From: Microbacterium sp. 10M-3C3
Lineage (GTDB): Bacteria; Actinomycetota; Actinomycetes; Actinomycetales; Microbacteriaceae
Assembly (NCBI RefSeq): GCF_003931875.1
Contig: NZ_CP034245.1
Span: forward strand, 2,976,001 to 3,040,000
Length of the DNA: 64,000 bases
Reading direction: 5' to 3'
The notes beneath the pieces were generated by a model. That model made no database searches, was not told the origin of the DNA, and worked only from the letters and a program-made list of their open reading frames with translations. Within the stretch, counting starts at the first letter, position 1. Each line of letters starts with the position of its first letter. This document shows positions 8,964 to 16,587 of the stretch, piece after piece. Made by a program: the position numbers and the translations under genes.

Positions 8964-9523
8964 GACCCGCTCACCGCCGATCCCGCCGCCGGCGACGATC
9001 CACCGGCCACCCCGGCATCCGCTGTGTTCGTGCGGGTGCGCCGGTGTCGGATCCAGATGTTCAGGCCGAGCACGATCACGCCAGCGCCGAGGGCGACATC
9101 GGCGAGGTTTCCGATGAACAGGGTTCCGTAGGCGAGGAAGTCGGTGACGTGCCCGACCCCGAAGCCCGGCGGGGAGAACAGCCGGTCGATCACGTTTCCG
9201 ACCGCGCCGCCCAGGATCAGCCCGATCCCCACCGCCCACCATCCCGTCCGTGCCCGCGCCGCGGCGACGATCAGCAGTATCACGGCGCCGACGCCGAGGA
9301 GAGTGAGTAGCCCTGTGAACCCGGAGCCAAGAGAGAGGATTGCGCCCGGGTTGAACGCGAGCTGCAGCCCGAGCAGATCTCCCAGCAGCGGGATGCGCTC
9401 GTCCTGGCTCAATCCGCTGAGTGCGGCCGCTTTCGTCGCCTGGTCAACCAGGACCACCACGCCAGCGGCCAGACAGGCGATCGCGAATCGTTGGGACTGC
9501 TCACGACTCATCGGCAGGCTCAT
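8960..9523 (-). CDS. lspA: Lipoprotein signal peptidase (signal peptidase II)
   Basis: 187 residues with four membrane helices. The catalytic aspartates are visible in the two conserved motifs GNVIDRL and NLADVAL, and the N-terminal motifs DQATK and FNPGA are also present. LspA cuts diacylated prolipoproteins before the lipid-bearing cysteine. It is an accessory copy in an accessory operon that also brings a lipoprotein thioredoxin and lnt. Its start overlaps the 3' end of copC by 23 bases; a second in-frame ATG (MSREQS) lies 12 bases further on and may be the true start. A Ser/Gly/Ala-rich tail follows the last helix. Confidence 0.9.
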   Translation of the reverse strand: MSLPMSREQSQRFAIACLAAGVVVLVDQATKAAALSGLSQDERIPLLGDLLGLQLAFNPGAILSLGSGFTGLLTLLGVGAVILLIVAAARARTGWWAVGIGLILGGAVGNVIDRLFSPPGFGVGHVTDFLAYGTLFIGNLADVALGAGVIVLGLNIWIRHRRTRTNTADAGVAGGSSPAAGSAVSGS

Positions 9524-10232
9524 CCTTCCCTGTGGCGGTGTTCTTGCCGGACTCGGCGGCGACTTCCCGGTCGCGGCGTCGGCGCTCTCGGGCCACCATG
9601 AGCACGATGATCAGGCCACCACCGAGCACGACCACAACGCCCAGAACGGCGAGCCCGGGGAAGATCTCCCCTCCCCCGGAGGGGCCGTTGTGAACATCGC
9701 CAGCGGGAGTGGCCGTGGCCGTGGCCGTGGGAGAAGGTCTGGGCGTCGGTTCCTCGGTGACGTCGGGGGTGGGGGTACTGGGGGGCACCGCCACGGCTTC
9801 GACGGTGTACTGGTACTCGTTGCTGATCGGGTGCCCGTCGCTGGAGACGACCCGCCACCGCACCGTGAACACTCCAACCTGGCCCGGCTGGACAGCCTGG
9901 GTGACGGTTGTTCCGTCGACGGTCGGGTCTCCGGTGGCGATGTTCTGCCCGTCCGCAGCGATGACCTCAACGATCACTGCGCTGAAGTCGGCGAAGATCT
10001 CGCCGCTGAACGTCAATGAGATCTGCTCCGGGACCTCACTGACCGTGCCCCCGGCTTCTGGGGAGGACGAGACGATCTGATCATGCGCCGCCGCGGGCGG
10101 TGCGGCAGCGAACAGCCCACCGACGGCGATCAGCACCCCCGTTACAGCGGAGAGCAACCGGAGCCGCCGACGATTGCCAGACATGCGCGGCGTGCGCAAG
10201 GATGCACGAGAGGTTGTGGGCTCTGTGGTCAT
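9501..10232 (-). CDS. copC: CopC-domain copper-binding protein with C-terminal membrane anchor
   Basis: 243 residues from the ATG at 10232, chosen because AGGA lies 8 bases upstream and a signal peptide follows. The export signal ends in AAAPPAAAHD, leaving a histidine at the mature N-terminus, a known copper ligand in CopC proteins. The CopC beta-barrel continues with TFSGEI and VVSSDGHPIS, the second ligand region. A Pro/Thr linker and a C-terminal helix with an arginine-rich tail anchor it outside the cell. CopC binds Cu(II) outside the cytoplasm and often works with CopD or oxidase assembly factors. The CtaG-like gene further down the operon is a likely functional partner. Confidence 0.88.
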   Translation of the reverse strand: MTTEPTTSRASLRTPRMSGNRRRLRLLSAVTGVLIAVGGLFAAAPPAAAHDQIVSSSPEAGGTVSEVPEQISLTFSGEIFADFSAVIVEVIAADGQNIATGDPTVDGTTVTQAVQPGQVGVFTVRWRVVSSDGHPISNEYQYTVEAVAVPPSTPTPDVTEEPTPRPSPTATATATPAGDVHNGPSGGGEIFPGLAVLGVVVVLGGGLIIVLMVARERRRRDREVAAESGKNTATGKDEPADES

Positions 10233-10245
10233 AGGGACGGTCCTT

Positions 10246-11268
10246 TCAGGGCCGGTTGATGATGTGCTGGGCAATCGTCGTTGCGTCTCTCCAGACCCCC
10301 GCGACGGTGTCGGAGCCACGGCCGCCGTACTGCGGCATCCCCGCCACGAACAATCCGGGAAGACCGGTCATGGTGCGTCGAGGCCGCGCAGAGCCGTTGG
10401 GTTGCGGCAGCCAACGGTCGCCGGGGTCGTAGCCGGTGGCGAGGATCACCGACCGGGGAGACACCTGTGTGCCATCGGCGAAGGTCACCACGGCGCCGTT
10501 CGCGGCCTCGACTGCGGGGGCGATTGTGACGCCCCGGCGGCGCAGATGCTCGTAGCTGTCGCCGAAGATGGGCTCGGGTCGCCGCGTACGGGAGAACAGC
10601 GGCACGCTTTCGCCTGCCATGGCGGGGTAGCTCATCGCGGGCCGAGGCTGGCGCGGAGTGCGGGTGGACAGAGTGACGGTGTGTGAGGCAGACAGTTCGC
10701 GGGCCAGTTGCACGCCGCTGTTCCCGCCGCCGACGATCAGCACGTCGCCGGTGGGAATCTGCTTCGGATACAAGTACTCGCTGCTATGGATCACTACCCC
10801 CGGCGCCGTCAGCCCGTCCGCCCAGTCCGGGACCCGGGGGTGAGTGTGCGCACCTGTCGCGCAGACCACGTTGCGGGTTTGCACCTCGCCCACTGTCGTC
10901 GACAGCAACAGCGTCGAGCCGTTGCCCCGATGCTCCACTCCGGTAGCCCGGACATTCCAGACGGTCTCCACACCCAGGCCGGCTTCGACAAAGGTGAGGT
11001 AGTCAGCCATCTCATCCGCTCGAGGATGCCGGCGTTGATCACCCAGCAGCTGGCGCGGAGGCAGTGCGCTGTGCCGGGCGTCGCTGAGCAGCTCCATCGA
11101 ATGCCACCGCGACGTCCAGGAACGCTGCCCCGCCGCGGCCGCGTCCATCACCACGAACTCGTGCTGTGGTCGCAGACCCTCCGCGATCAACGCCGCGGCG
11201 ACCGCGAGTCCCGCCTGCCCGGCGCCGACGATGATCACCCGGCGATGCGACAACCCCGCCCGCATCAC
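10246..11268 (-). CDS. FAD/NAD(P)-binding flavoprotein, CzcO-type monooxygenase-like
   Basis: 340 residues. Two dinucleotide-binding motifs are seen: GAGQAGLA near residue 15 for FAD and GGGNSGVQ near residue 175 for NAD(P). A late ATGYD segment completes the flavin-containing monooxygenase/TrkA-like pattern (COG2072). Such proteins are often annotated in metal-resistance clusters as CzcO without a proven reaction. The GTG start overlaps the stop of the DsbA-like gene, and copC begins 13 bases after its stop. A role in redox homeostasis or oxidation of a small molecule is possible; the substrate is unknown. Confidence 0.75.
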   Translation of the reverse strand: MMRAGLSHRRVIIVGAGQAGLAVAAALIAEGLRPQHEFVVMDAAAAGQRSWTSRWHSMELLSDARHSALPPRQLLGDQRRHPRADEMADYLTFVEAGLGVETVWNVRATGVEHRGNGSTLLLSTTVGEVQTRNVVCATGAHTHPRVPDWADGLTAPGVVIHSSEYLYPKQIPTGDVLIVGGGNSGVQLARELSASHTVTLSTRTPRQPRPAMSYPAMAGESVPLFSRTRRPEPIFGDSYEHLRRRGVTIAPAVEAANGAVVTFADGTQVSPRSVILATGYDPGDRWLPQPNGSARPRRTMTGLPGLFVAGMPQYGGRGSDTVAGVWRDATTIAQHIINRP

Positions 11269-11927
11269 CGGCCACCGTTCACCGCGGCCTGAATGGCGTT
11301 CTCGAGGTCATCCCATTCCTGCAGCTCGGCGATCTCACCATCCACAAAGAACGTCGGAGTGCTGCTCACCCCGAGAGCACGCCCCTCCTGGAAGTCCGAC
11401 TCCACCCGCTCCGCCGTCGACGGGTCAGCCACAGCGGCATCGTAGGCAGCCATGTCCAGCCCGAGCTCTTCCGCGAAACCGCGGAACAGGTCAGCGCGCG
11501 ACTCCTGCGCCTCACCCCACTCCGCCTGGGTCTCAAACAACCGGTGGTACATGTCCTCGAACCGGTCCTGCTGCGCCGCCGCCTCGGCGGCCAGGGCCGC
11601 GTTCTTCGAGTTGAAGTGACCTGGGAGCGGGAAGTACCGGACGACGTAGGTGATCTCCCCCGCGAACTGCTCCCGCAGATCCTCCACGATGGGGTAGAAA
11701 GCGCCACACGCCTCACACTCGAAGTCCAAGAACTCCACCACGGTGACGGCACCCTCGCCTCCGTCATCGAGAACATGCGAACTTTCTCGCAACACCTGCG
11801 GCGGCGAGGATCCTTCCCCAGAGGCAGGGGTTTGACTGCGGTCGATAAGGACGTAGATCAGCGCGGCCACAACCAGCACGGCTACGACGGCAGCGGTGAC
11901 GAGGGTCACCTTTAGAGGGGTTTTCAC
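11265..11927 (-). CDS. DsbA-family thioredoxin-like membrane-anchored protein
   Basis: 220 residues from the GTG at 11927; GGAG five bases upstream decides this start over the longer open frame. One N-terminal helix (about residues 8-30) anchors the protein outside the membrane. The DsbA/thioredoxin domain has the redox site FECEAC (CXXC) and the cis-proline STPTFFV region typical of DsbA-like thioredoxin_4 proteins. It probably forms or isomerises disulfides, or acts on copper-site cysteines. It is the first gene of the coupled run ending in ccsB. Its overlap with the flavoprotein suggests they are made together. Confidence 0.83.
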   Translation of the reverse strand: MKTPLKVTLVTAAVVAVLVVAALIYVLIDRSQTPASGEGSSPPQVLRESSHVLDDGGEGAVTVVEFLDFECEACGAFYPIVEDLREQFAGEITYVVRYFPLPGHFNSKNAALAAEAAAQQDRFEDMYHRLFETQAEWGEAQESRADLFRGFAEELGLDMAAYDAAVADPSTAERVESDFQEGRALGVSSTPTFFVDGEIAELQEWDDLENAIQAAVNGGR

Positions 11928-11961
11928 GGGTACTCCAAACCAAGACACGGCACAGGGAAGA

Positions 11962-11982
11962 TCCCGGGCACGTAGCCCGGGA
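11962..11982. terminator. Hairpin between accessory genes
   Basis: A perfect 8-bp inverted repeat (TCCCGGGC / GCCCGGGA) with a 5-nt loop lies downstream of the gene ending at 12017 and upstream of the DsbA-like start. No U-tract follows on the minus strand, so termination is only a suggestion. Confidence 0.4.
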
Positions 11983-12016
11983 CGAAGCACCACCCCGGGG
12001 GGCGGCGTGCCAGATT

Positions 12017-12469
12017 TCAGGTTCGAGAAAGACCCAACTGCGTCAACGACAACACCACCGGATGCGCGCGCAGGGCCGGCACAGCAAGCAGCGAAGGCAC
12101 CCGCGACACCTCACTGAGAACGGGCGATATCCGTCGGTGCCACAGCGTTCGCAAGGCCACCATGAACGCCAGGCCACACAGAACACCGAACACACACAAC
12201 GCCGCACCGGCCAGCGCGTTCGATCCGGACCATGCGCCGCTGGCGGCTTCCTCGTGCTCTGCGGGGGCGTCGGCCACCGGTTCCACGTGCGGGTCCATCA
12301 GCCCGGATACCATGAGCGGAGTAGACGCCGCCTCGCTCGATTCCGCATGCGCCGTTGCAGCCAGACCGAGCATCAGTAGCAACGCCAGACCGATGCTGGT
12401 AATGAGCCTCATTATCAACCACTGCTCGTTCAGCGTCGCGGAACGCGGAATCCGGGCCGAAGAGACCAT
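12017..12469 (-). CDS. Small secreted/membrane protein, DUF6153-like
   Basis: 150 residues if started at the ATG at 12469, which has a TAGACT box 7 bases upstream (leaderless pattern). A second candidate start, MRLITSIG at 12412, would give a cleaner signal peptide ending in ATAHAE. The mature part holds an acidic/Ala stretch (PVADAPAEHEEAASG), one helix near residues 93-113 and a basic tail ending LSLTQLGLSRT. The layout and the C-terminal motif resemble DUF6153 proteins found beside copper genes in actinobacteria, but I am not sure of the family. No enzymatic motif is seen. Confidence 0.5.
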   Translation of the reverse strand: MVSSARIPRSATLNEQWLIMRLITSIGLALLLMLGLAATAHAESSEAASTPLMVSGLMDPHVEPVADAPAEHEEAASGAWSGSNALAGAALCVFGVLCGLAFMVALRTLWHRRISPVLSEVSRVPSLLAVPALRAHPVVLSLTQLGLSRT

Positions 12470-12476
12470 CCCCCAC

Positions 12477-12482
12477 AGTCTA
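12477..12482 (-). promoter_or_regulatory. -10 box of a leaderless promoter
   Basis: TAGACT followed by seven bases and ATG. The spacing fits a transcript that begins at or next to the start codon of the gene at 12469. Confidence 0.45.
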
Positions 12483-12601
12483 CCGCGCACACCAAAGAGC
12501 ACTCAGATGCCGCCACACCTCTGCTGGCGAGCGGGCGTCGGAGCCCCTTCCCCGTCCTCTTCGGCCCGAGCTACTGCGGCCCCGGTCTACAGCTGTAAGG
12601 G

Positions 12602-12868
12602 TCACCTTCGGCTCGCCCGCCGGAACCGGCGCGTGAGCACCGCCGCGACGATCGCGAAAGTCGTGGCGGCTAGGCCGGCGGGCACGAGCAGATAGGGCAC
12701 GACGACGAGCATCGAGCGGCCCAGGACGCCCTCAACGGGGATGAGGCTGGCGAGGGTGCAGATCAGGCTTAGTAGCGCCAGTACGGTCCATTGGCGACCG
12801 CTGTAGCGGAGAACACGCACGCCGACGCCATCGTGCCACCACAGCCGTAAGGGCTCGGGGATCTTCAC
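12602..12868 (-). CDS. Small two-helix membrane protein
   Basis: 88 residues from a GTG at 12868, with AGGAGAG five to six bases upstream. Two hydrophobic segments are seen, one around residues 28-45 (VLALLSLICTLASLI) and one around residues 52-76, followed by the arginine-rich end TRRFRRASRR. I do not recognise the family. It stands alone between the gene above and a long hairpin upstream, and may be part of the mobile element's accessory set. Confidence 0.55.
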   Translation of the reverse strand: MKIPEPLRLWWHDGVGVRVLRYSGRQWTVLALLSLICTLASLIPVEGVLGRSMLVVVPYLLVPAGLAATTFAIVAAVLTRRFRRASRR

Positions 12869-12907
12869 GGCGCTCTCCTGTCGCTCGGTGGCTCTATTGT
12901 CGCGTAC

Positions 12908-12951
12908 AGCAATGCCCCCGGCCGGGAGAGAGTGCGGTCGGGGGCATTGCT
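12908..12951. terminator. Long intergenic hairpin (17-bp arms)
   Basis: Arms at 12908-12924 and 12935-12951 match at 16 of 17 positions, with a 10-nt loop. The hairpin lies 14 bases after the minus-strand stop at 12966 and before the next minus-strand gene. No strong U-tract follows. A terminator or RNA-stabilising end is likely. Confidence 0.6.
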
Positions 12952-12965
12952 GCGCATGAGACTGG

Positions 12966-13268
12966 CTATTCCTCGATCGGCGGCGGTTCGGTACCGAAGG
13001 TGCCGTTCCGCAGGTCGCCAAAGTAGGTCGGTCCATGCGAATCCTCGGTGACCCGGCCGACAACGGGCGTCACGATGACCAGGTGATCGAGGACAGGTTG
13101 ATCCCACACCATGCAGTCGCGGTAGACGTGGCCGCGGTATGCCCCGTCCACGCCGTCGACGATGCGAGGCAGCTCGGTGGCGTGGATCGGGAGCAGAAGC
13201 GAGTTCTCGGGCGTCAGGGTGATGCTGTGCTCGGCTTTCGGCTCAGCGGACTGAGCCGCGTCGAGCAT
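12966..13268 (-). CDS. Hypothetical protein, in frame with the upstream ssb
   Basis: 100 residues from the first ATG (MLDAAQ), ending GTFGTEPPPIEE. No known domain is recognised. The frame is open for a further 78 codons upstream, to 13502, with no ATG or GTG start, and it is the same frame as ssb. The only stops between the two are TGA at 13509-13511 and 13503-13505. The upstream open part is Pro/Arg-rich (for example LAPTGPPPRSAPRPKPSELR), like a flexible linker. No ribosome binding site precedes the ATG. It may be the C-terminal part of a longer SSB fusion split by mutation, or be reached by stop readthrough. Confidence 0.5.
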   Translation of the reverse strand: MLDAAQSAEPKAEHSITLTPENSLLLPIHATELPRIVDGVDGAYRGHVYRDCMVWDQPVLDHLVIVTPVVGRVTEDSHGPTYFGDLRNGTFGTEPPPIEE

Positions 13269-13508
13269 GGCGTCGACGAGCTGCTGCTCATGGTCTGTGG
13301 GCCGCTCCTTCGTCGAACCAGCGCACCACGCCGTTCGCGGAATGCGCAGTTCGGAGGGCTTCGGACGCGGCGCCGAGCGCGGCGGCGGCCCCGTGGGAGC
13401 TAGGCGGTGACGGTCCCTGTCGCCCCATCTCGTCGGTTGTCCTCGCCGGCCGGTGCCGACCAGCTCGCCGAGAAGCGTGTAGGAATCGAACGGCGCCGCG
13501 GGTCACCA

Positions 13509-13883
13509 TCAGCCGGAACACCCGCGACGACCAGCAGTAGCCACCCCCGACAGGGCCGCGGTCGCGCGAGCGAGATCCGCTCCGATGCTGTCGGCGTCGA
13601 TGACGCGCCCGTACTGCTTGTTGGCGTCCTCGCCCCAGCTAGAGGTGTGCTCGCGTCCGGTGACGATCACGGCGTCGCCCTTGCGCAGGGATGCGGCAGC
13701 GTTCTCGCCCAGCTCGAACCGGGCCTCGATGAAGTGGATCGTGGGGGTGTCGTGGGGCTGCCATTTGCCCTGTCGGTACTCTCCCGTGTTCTCAATCACG
13801 CGGAGCTTGGTGATCTCGATGCTGCCGGCCTGCACGACCTCCGGGTCGGCGGCCAGGTATCCGGTGATGGTGCGGACGGACAT
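13509..13883 (-). CDS. ssb: Single-stranded DNA-binding protein (plasmid/ICE type)
   Basis: 124 residues beginning MSVRTITGYLAADPEV, with AGGAGAG seven bases before the ATG. The OB-fold pattern of SSB is seen: the IEITKLRVIENTGEYRQG strand region, FIEARFELGENAAASLRKGD, and AVIVTGREH. It lacks the usual acidic DDDIPF-type tip, ending RRGCSG at a TGA. It coats single-stranded DNA during transfer or replication and is common on conjugative elements, consistent with the peptidoglycan hydrolase nearby. The reading frame continues open after two closely spaced TGA codons (see the following gene), so the protein may be truncated. Confidence 0.8.
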   Translation of the reverse strand: MSVRTITGYLAADPEVVQAGSIEITKLRVIENTGEYRQGKWQPHDTPTIHFIEARFELGENAAASLRKGDAVIVTGREHTSSWGEDANKQYGRVIDADSIGADLARATAALSGVATAGRRGCSG

Positions 13884-14140
13884 GACTCTCTCCTATCGGT
13901 TTTGATGAGACGGTCGATCTGGTCGGGGCGGAACCCGCTCCAGTGGTCCTCGTCGGAGACGACCACGACGGGCGCTTCGGTGTAGCCGAGATCCAGGGCC
14001 ACGTAGTCACGAGCTGCGCCGTTCTCTCGAATGTCGACCTCGGTGAAGGGCACACCCTTCTGCTCGAGCACGCGCTTGGTCATGGTGCAACGGATGCATG
14101 CCGGTCCTGTCGTGTAGACCACAACTCCTTGCTCGCTCAT
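13796..14140 (-). CDS. NrdH-like glutaredoxin with unusual C-terminal tail
   Basis: 114 residues from the ATG at 14140 (GGAG upstream), giving MSEQGVVVYTTGPACIRC. The redox motif is CIRC, and the fold continues with VDIRENGAA and EAPVVVVSDEDHWSGFRPDQIDRL, as in NrdH/glutaredoxin-like proteins that reduce ribonucleotide reductase or act as general thiol donors. Normal family length is about 75-85 residues; here the frame runs on about 30 residues into the ssb coding region in another frame (88-base overlap). A single-base indel near 13890 would restore a normal stop, so the tail may be an acquired frameshift. Confidence 0.75.
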   Translation of the reverse strand: MSEQGVVVYTTGPACIRCTMTKRVLEQKGVPFTEVDIRENGAARDYVALDLGYTEAPVVVVSDEDHWSGFRPDQIDRLIKTDRRESCPSAPSPDTWPPTRRSCRPAASRSPSSA

Positions 14141-14395
14141 CTGCTCCATCCCTTCCCTGAACAACCGTTCTTCTTTGCCTTCCGGCAGACAGAGATGAAA
14201 CAGAGGCGAAGGGCGCAGTGCTCACAATCTCGGGCGAAACAAGCCCGCCAGGGCGCGTCCGTGATTGCGAGAACGGAGTCGCGGGAGCCGACGTATTCTC
14301 GACAGCCGGAAAGGTCAAAGGAACAGTGCTTCTGCCGCGCCGTGTCAACGGCTCCTCCACACGGCGCAGCCGTGGCTCTGTGGATCTTCACGCTG

Positions 14396-15532
14396 TCACC
14401 GGATCGGTAGCTCGGTGCCGTCGATGGGGGGACGTCGACATTCGCCAGCTCCGCCACACAATTCCATGCCGTACAGGGCGTAGAAGGCTTCCGGGTTCAC
14501 GAAGTCCCAGTACAGCGGCGGGGCGCCTTCGTCCTGTGAGAGGACAAGGGTGTCCAGTTGCGGGTTCGTGTTGCCCGCGACGTTGATTCGCAGGTCCAGG
14601 TGGCAGCCTCCCGAAGGGCCCGAGTTGCCGACCGCACCGATCGGCTCGCCGGCGGTGAGCTCGTCTCCGACGCTCACGATGACGTCCTCCGGCCACATGT
14701 GCAGGTAGTTGATGTCGTAGCCGTCCGGGTGCTTGATGGTGACCTGGAAAGAGCCGGTGAAGGTGACCCGGCCCTCCTGGATCGCGTAGACCGGGTCGTC
14801 GCAGTTGTTGGGCCAGTGCTGTAGGTCGCTGGCGGCGTGCCAGCTGGAGGCGCCTGTGACGGTCACCCGACGCGGCCCGTAGTCGGAGGTCATGTTGAAG
14901 CCGTCAGCGAGCGGGTAGACGAGTTCCCCGGTCGCGCACGTCCCCACCGCTCCGGAGAGCGCGGTCACGATCTGCTCGGCTGCGGTGCCGTACTTCTCGT
15001 AGTGGTACGGGTCGGCGTTGCGCTGAACTTTGTGAATCGCCAGGGTCGGCTCCATCGCCTCCCACCCCTCGACCAGGATCAGCCGGTCATAGAACCGGGT
15101 CGCCGCCGTCGTGGGGTCCATCCGCTCCTGAGGCGTGCCCCAGCTGTCCTGCTGCTGAAAGAGGCCGATCGAGGTCGTGGGCGATCCATCGGAGTTGCGT
15201 ACGCCGTTGATCTCCCAGTCGCCGTAGTCGATGTTGACCAGGCTGGACTCCCCCATCGCCGTCATCACCCCCAACACCTGGGCGTTGCGGTCAAGTCCGA
15301 GATCGATAGCCGCGTTCATGATGTACGCCGCGTTCATGAGCTGCTCGCCTTCGTAGCCGGCGACGGCCTCGGTCGGCATCGCGTCGGTGTTCACCCGCGT
15401 CCAGGTTCCGGCCCCGCAGGCGTTGGCGGGTGCCAGCACGAACAGGATGATGCCAAGCAGAATCGCGACGACCAGCAGCGGGGCGCCGATGGCGAGAGCG
15501 ACGCCGTAGCCGGGCTTGTTGTCGTCCGCCAT
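14396..15532 (-). CDS. Two-domain peptidoglycan hydrolase (lysozyme-like plus M23) of conjugative type
   Basis: 378 residues. One N-terminal helix (about residues 12-34) anchors it. A lysozyme/transglycosylase-like domain follows with a likely catalytic glutamate in AMGESSL and the SIGLFQQQ motif. The C-terminal M23 domain has WHAASD (HxxxD) and YLHM but ends CHLDLRI, so the second histidine of the HxH pair is aspartate. Proteins of this design accompany type IV secretion in actinobacterial and Gram-positive conjugative elements, opening the wall for DNA transfer. No other transfer gene is visible in the window. Start is ATG at 15532; the ribosome site is weak. Confidence 0.8.
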   Translation of the reverse strand: MADDNKPGYGVALAIGAPLLVVAILLGIILFVLAPANACGAGTWTRVNTDAMPTEAVAGYEGEQLMNAAYIMNAAIDLGLDRNAQVLGVMTAMGESSLVNIDYGDWEINGVRNSDGSPTTSIGLFQQQDSWGTPQERMDPTTAATRFYDRLILVEGWEAMEPTLAIHKVQRNADPYHYEKYGTAAEQIVTALSGAVGTCATGELVYPLADGFNMTSDYGPRRVTVTGASSWHAASDLQHWPNNCDDPVYAIQEGRVTFTGSFQVTIKHPDGYDINYLHMWPEDVIVSVGDELTAGEPIGAVGNSGPSGGCHLDLRINVAGNTNPQLDTLVLSQDEGAPPLYWDFVNPEAFYALYGMELCGGAGECRRPPIDGTELPIR

Positions 15533-15977
15533 GTCACTGCCCTGCCGGTCGAATCCGCTCGGCGAGCCAGGGTTCTGCCGTGGATCCGTGGACGGGGGAG
15601 GCGACGTCGGTCGACGCGTCGAGAACGACAGGGGGCTCCGGTCACCCCCGTGACCGGGATGTTCGAGGGAAGGGTCGCTCGTGAGCCGCGGCGACCTTTC
15701 CCAAAATCTTCCCAGATGCCCGATCCGGCGGGCGGAGGATCTAGCGATCCCAGTGTTTGCAAGGGATCAGCGCATAAATCTCGTGGCGGAGACGGAGGGA
15801 TTTGAAATCGCGCCGATGGCAAGTGAACTCAGCTGAAACCGCGCAATTCCGCGGATTGTGACGTCGATGACGTCGTCCTCGATCAGGTCGGCCGGATTCG
15901 ATTCGTGGCAAGAACGTGGCGGGGTATCGGGCGCTCATCAGGCGGCCGCGCTCGCGCGCCAGGCGTGCGATCTGAGG
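15533..15977. other. Intergenic segment carrying an att-like repeat
   Basis: No gene is supported here. It holds a perfect 8-bp hairpin (CCGGTCAC / GTGACCGG, 15638-15657), a small inverted repeat around 15746-15769 and the 22-bp copy of the tRNA-Ser 3' end described separately. It separates the conjugative-type genes from the toxin-antitoxin/Wadjet segment. Confidence 0.6.
15785..15806. repeat. att-like direct repeat, distal copy of tRNA-Ser(GCU) 3' end
   Basis: Twenty-two bases are identical to 24704-24725, which is the 3' end of the tRNA-Ser gene (acceptor stem, discriminator and T-arm start). Sequence outside the 22 bases differs. Such duplications arise when an integrase uses a tRNA 3' end as attB. 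The two copies are 8,919 bp apart and enclose the PIN/HTH pair and the Wadjet operon. Confidence 0.85.
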
Positions 15978-16562
15978 CTACGCGGACGCAGCTTCGACCA
16001 TCATCTCGACGGCTTCGATCATGCCGTACCGGTCCCGCAAGGTGTCGAGGATCTCCTCGACGGTGAGTACTGCACCGTGGCGGCCGGAACGGCTGGCGAT
16101 CTCCTGCACCGCGGCGAGCGCGCGCCTTGGGTTGAGTGCGACGGTGTTCTTCGCAAACTCGCGCGCACTGAGCACTTGAATCGTCGGCGGAATCTTGTCC
16201 GCGGGGAAGTCCTTGAGGTTCTCAGTGACGATCGCGCCGGCTCCTGCAATGACGGCCGCGGCGACCACGTGCTCGTCGTCCTGATCGGGAAGACCGAACG
16301 TGCCCTCCAGCGGTTCCCACCCTTCGACCTCCGCATCGGCGAACTCGCGCCGCATCGCTGCAATGAGGATCGCTGCGCGGCCTGCAGCCTCCGCTACGGG
16401 GATTCCCCGTTTCACGAGCTTGGCTTCCTCGTGATACTCGAGCTCTTCCAGGATCGCCGAGCTCCAGGTCGGTCGATACGCGCCCTCGACCGCGAGGGAA
16501 AGGAGGAAGTCACGTTGCAGGCTCGGCCACAGCACGCTGGTGTCGAGGGTCGCCGTGAACAC
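15978..16562 (-). CDS. PIN-domain ribonuclease-like protein (VapC-type toxin candidate)
   Basis: 194 residues beginning MFTATLDTSVLWPS. Acidic residues expected for a PIN active site are seen: Asp7 in LDTS, Glu in SAILEELEYHEE, Asp in DQDDEHV, and the VTENLKDFP strand near the end of the fold. The extra C-terminal ~60 residues make it longer than classical VapC (about 130). PIN toxins cut tRNA or other RNAs. The gene lies 25 bases downstream of an HTH-domain gene on the same strand, the usual arrangement of antitoxin then toxin. It lies just inside the att-like repeat. Toxin function is inferred from fold and context. Confidence 0.75.
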   Translation of the reverse strand: MFTATLDTSVLWPSLQRDFLLSLAVEGAYRPTWSSAILEELEYHEEAKLVKRGIPVAEAAGRAAILIAAMRREFADAEVEGWEPLEGTFGLPDQDDEHVVAAAVIAGAGAIVTENLKDFPADKIPPTIQVLSAREFAKNTVALNPRRALAAVQEIASRSGRHGAVLTVEEILDTLRDRYGMIEAVEMMVEAASA

Positions 16563-16587
16563 GACCCCATCCTGTCAGGCTGCGGAG

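Noticed and set aside
13441..13500. T-arm-like GTTCGATTCC stretch resembling a tRNA 3' end on the minus strand
   Set aside because: No acceptor, D or anticodon arm can be paired around it.
14137..14457. Minus-strand cysteine-rich frame of 106 codons between the hydrolase and the redoxin
   Set aside because: It overlaps both neighbours, has no ribosome site and matches no family known to me. The cysteines may be chance.
15638..15657. Perfect 8-bp hairpin upstream of the two-domain hydrolase, considered as a transfer origin or operator
   Set aside because: A single short hairpin is too little to support an oriT or operator call; no relaxase or nick-site motif nearby.
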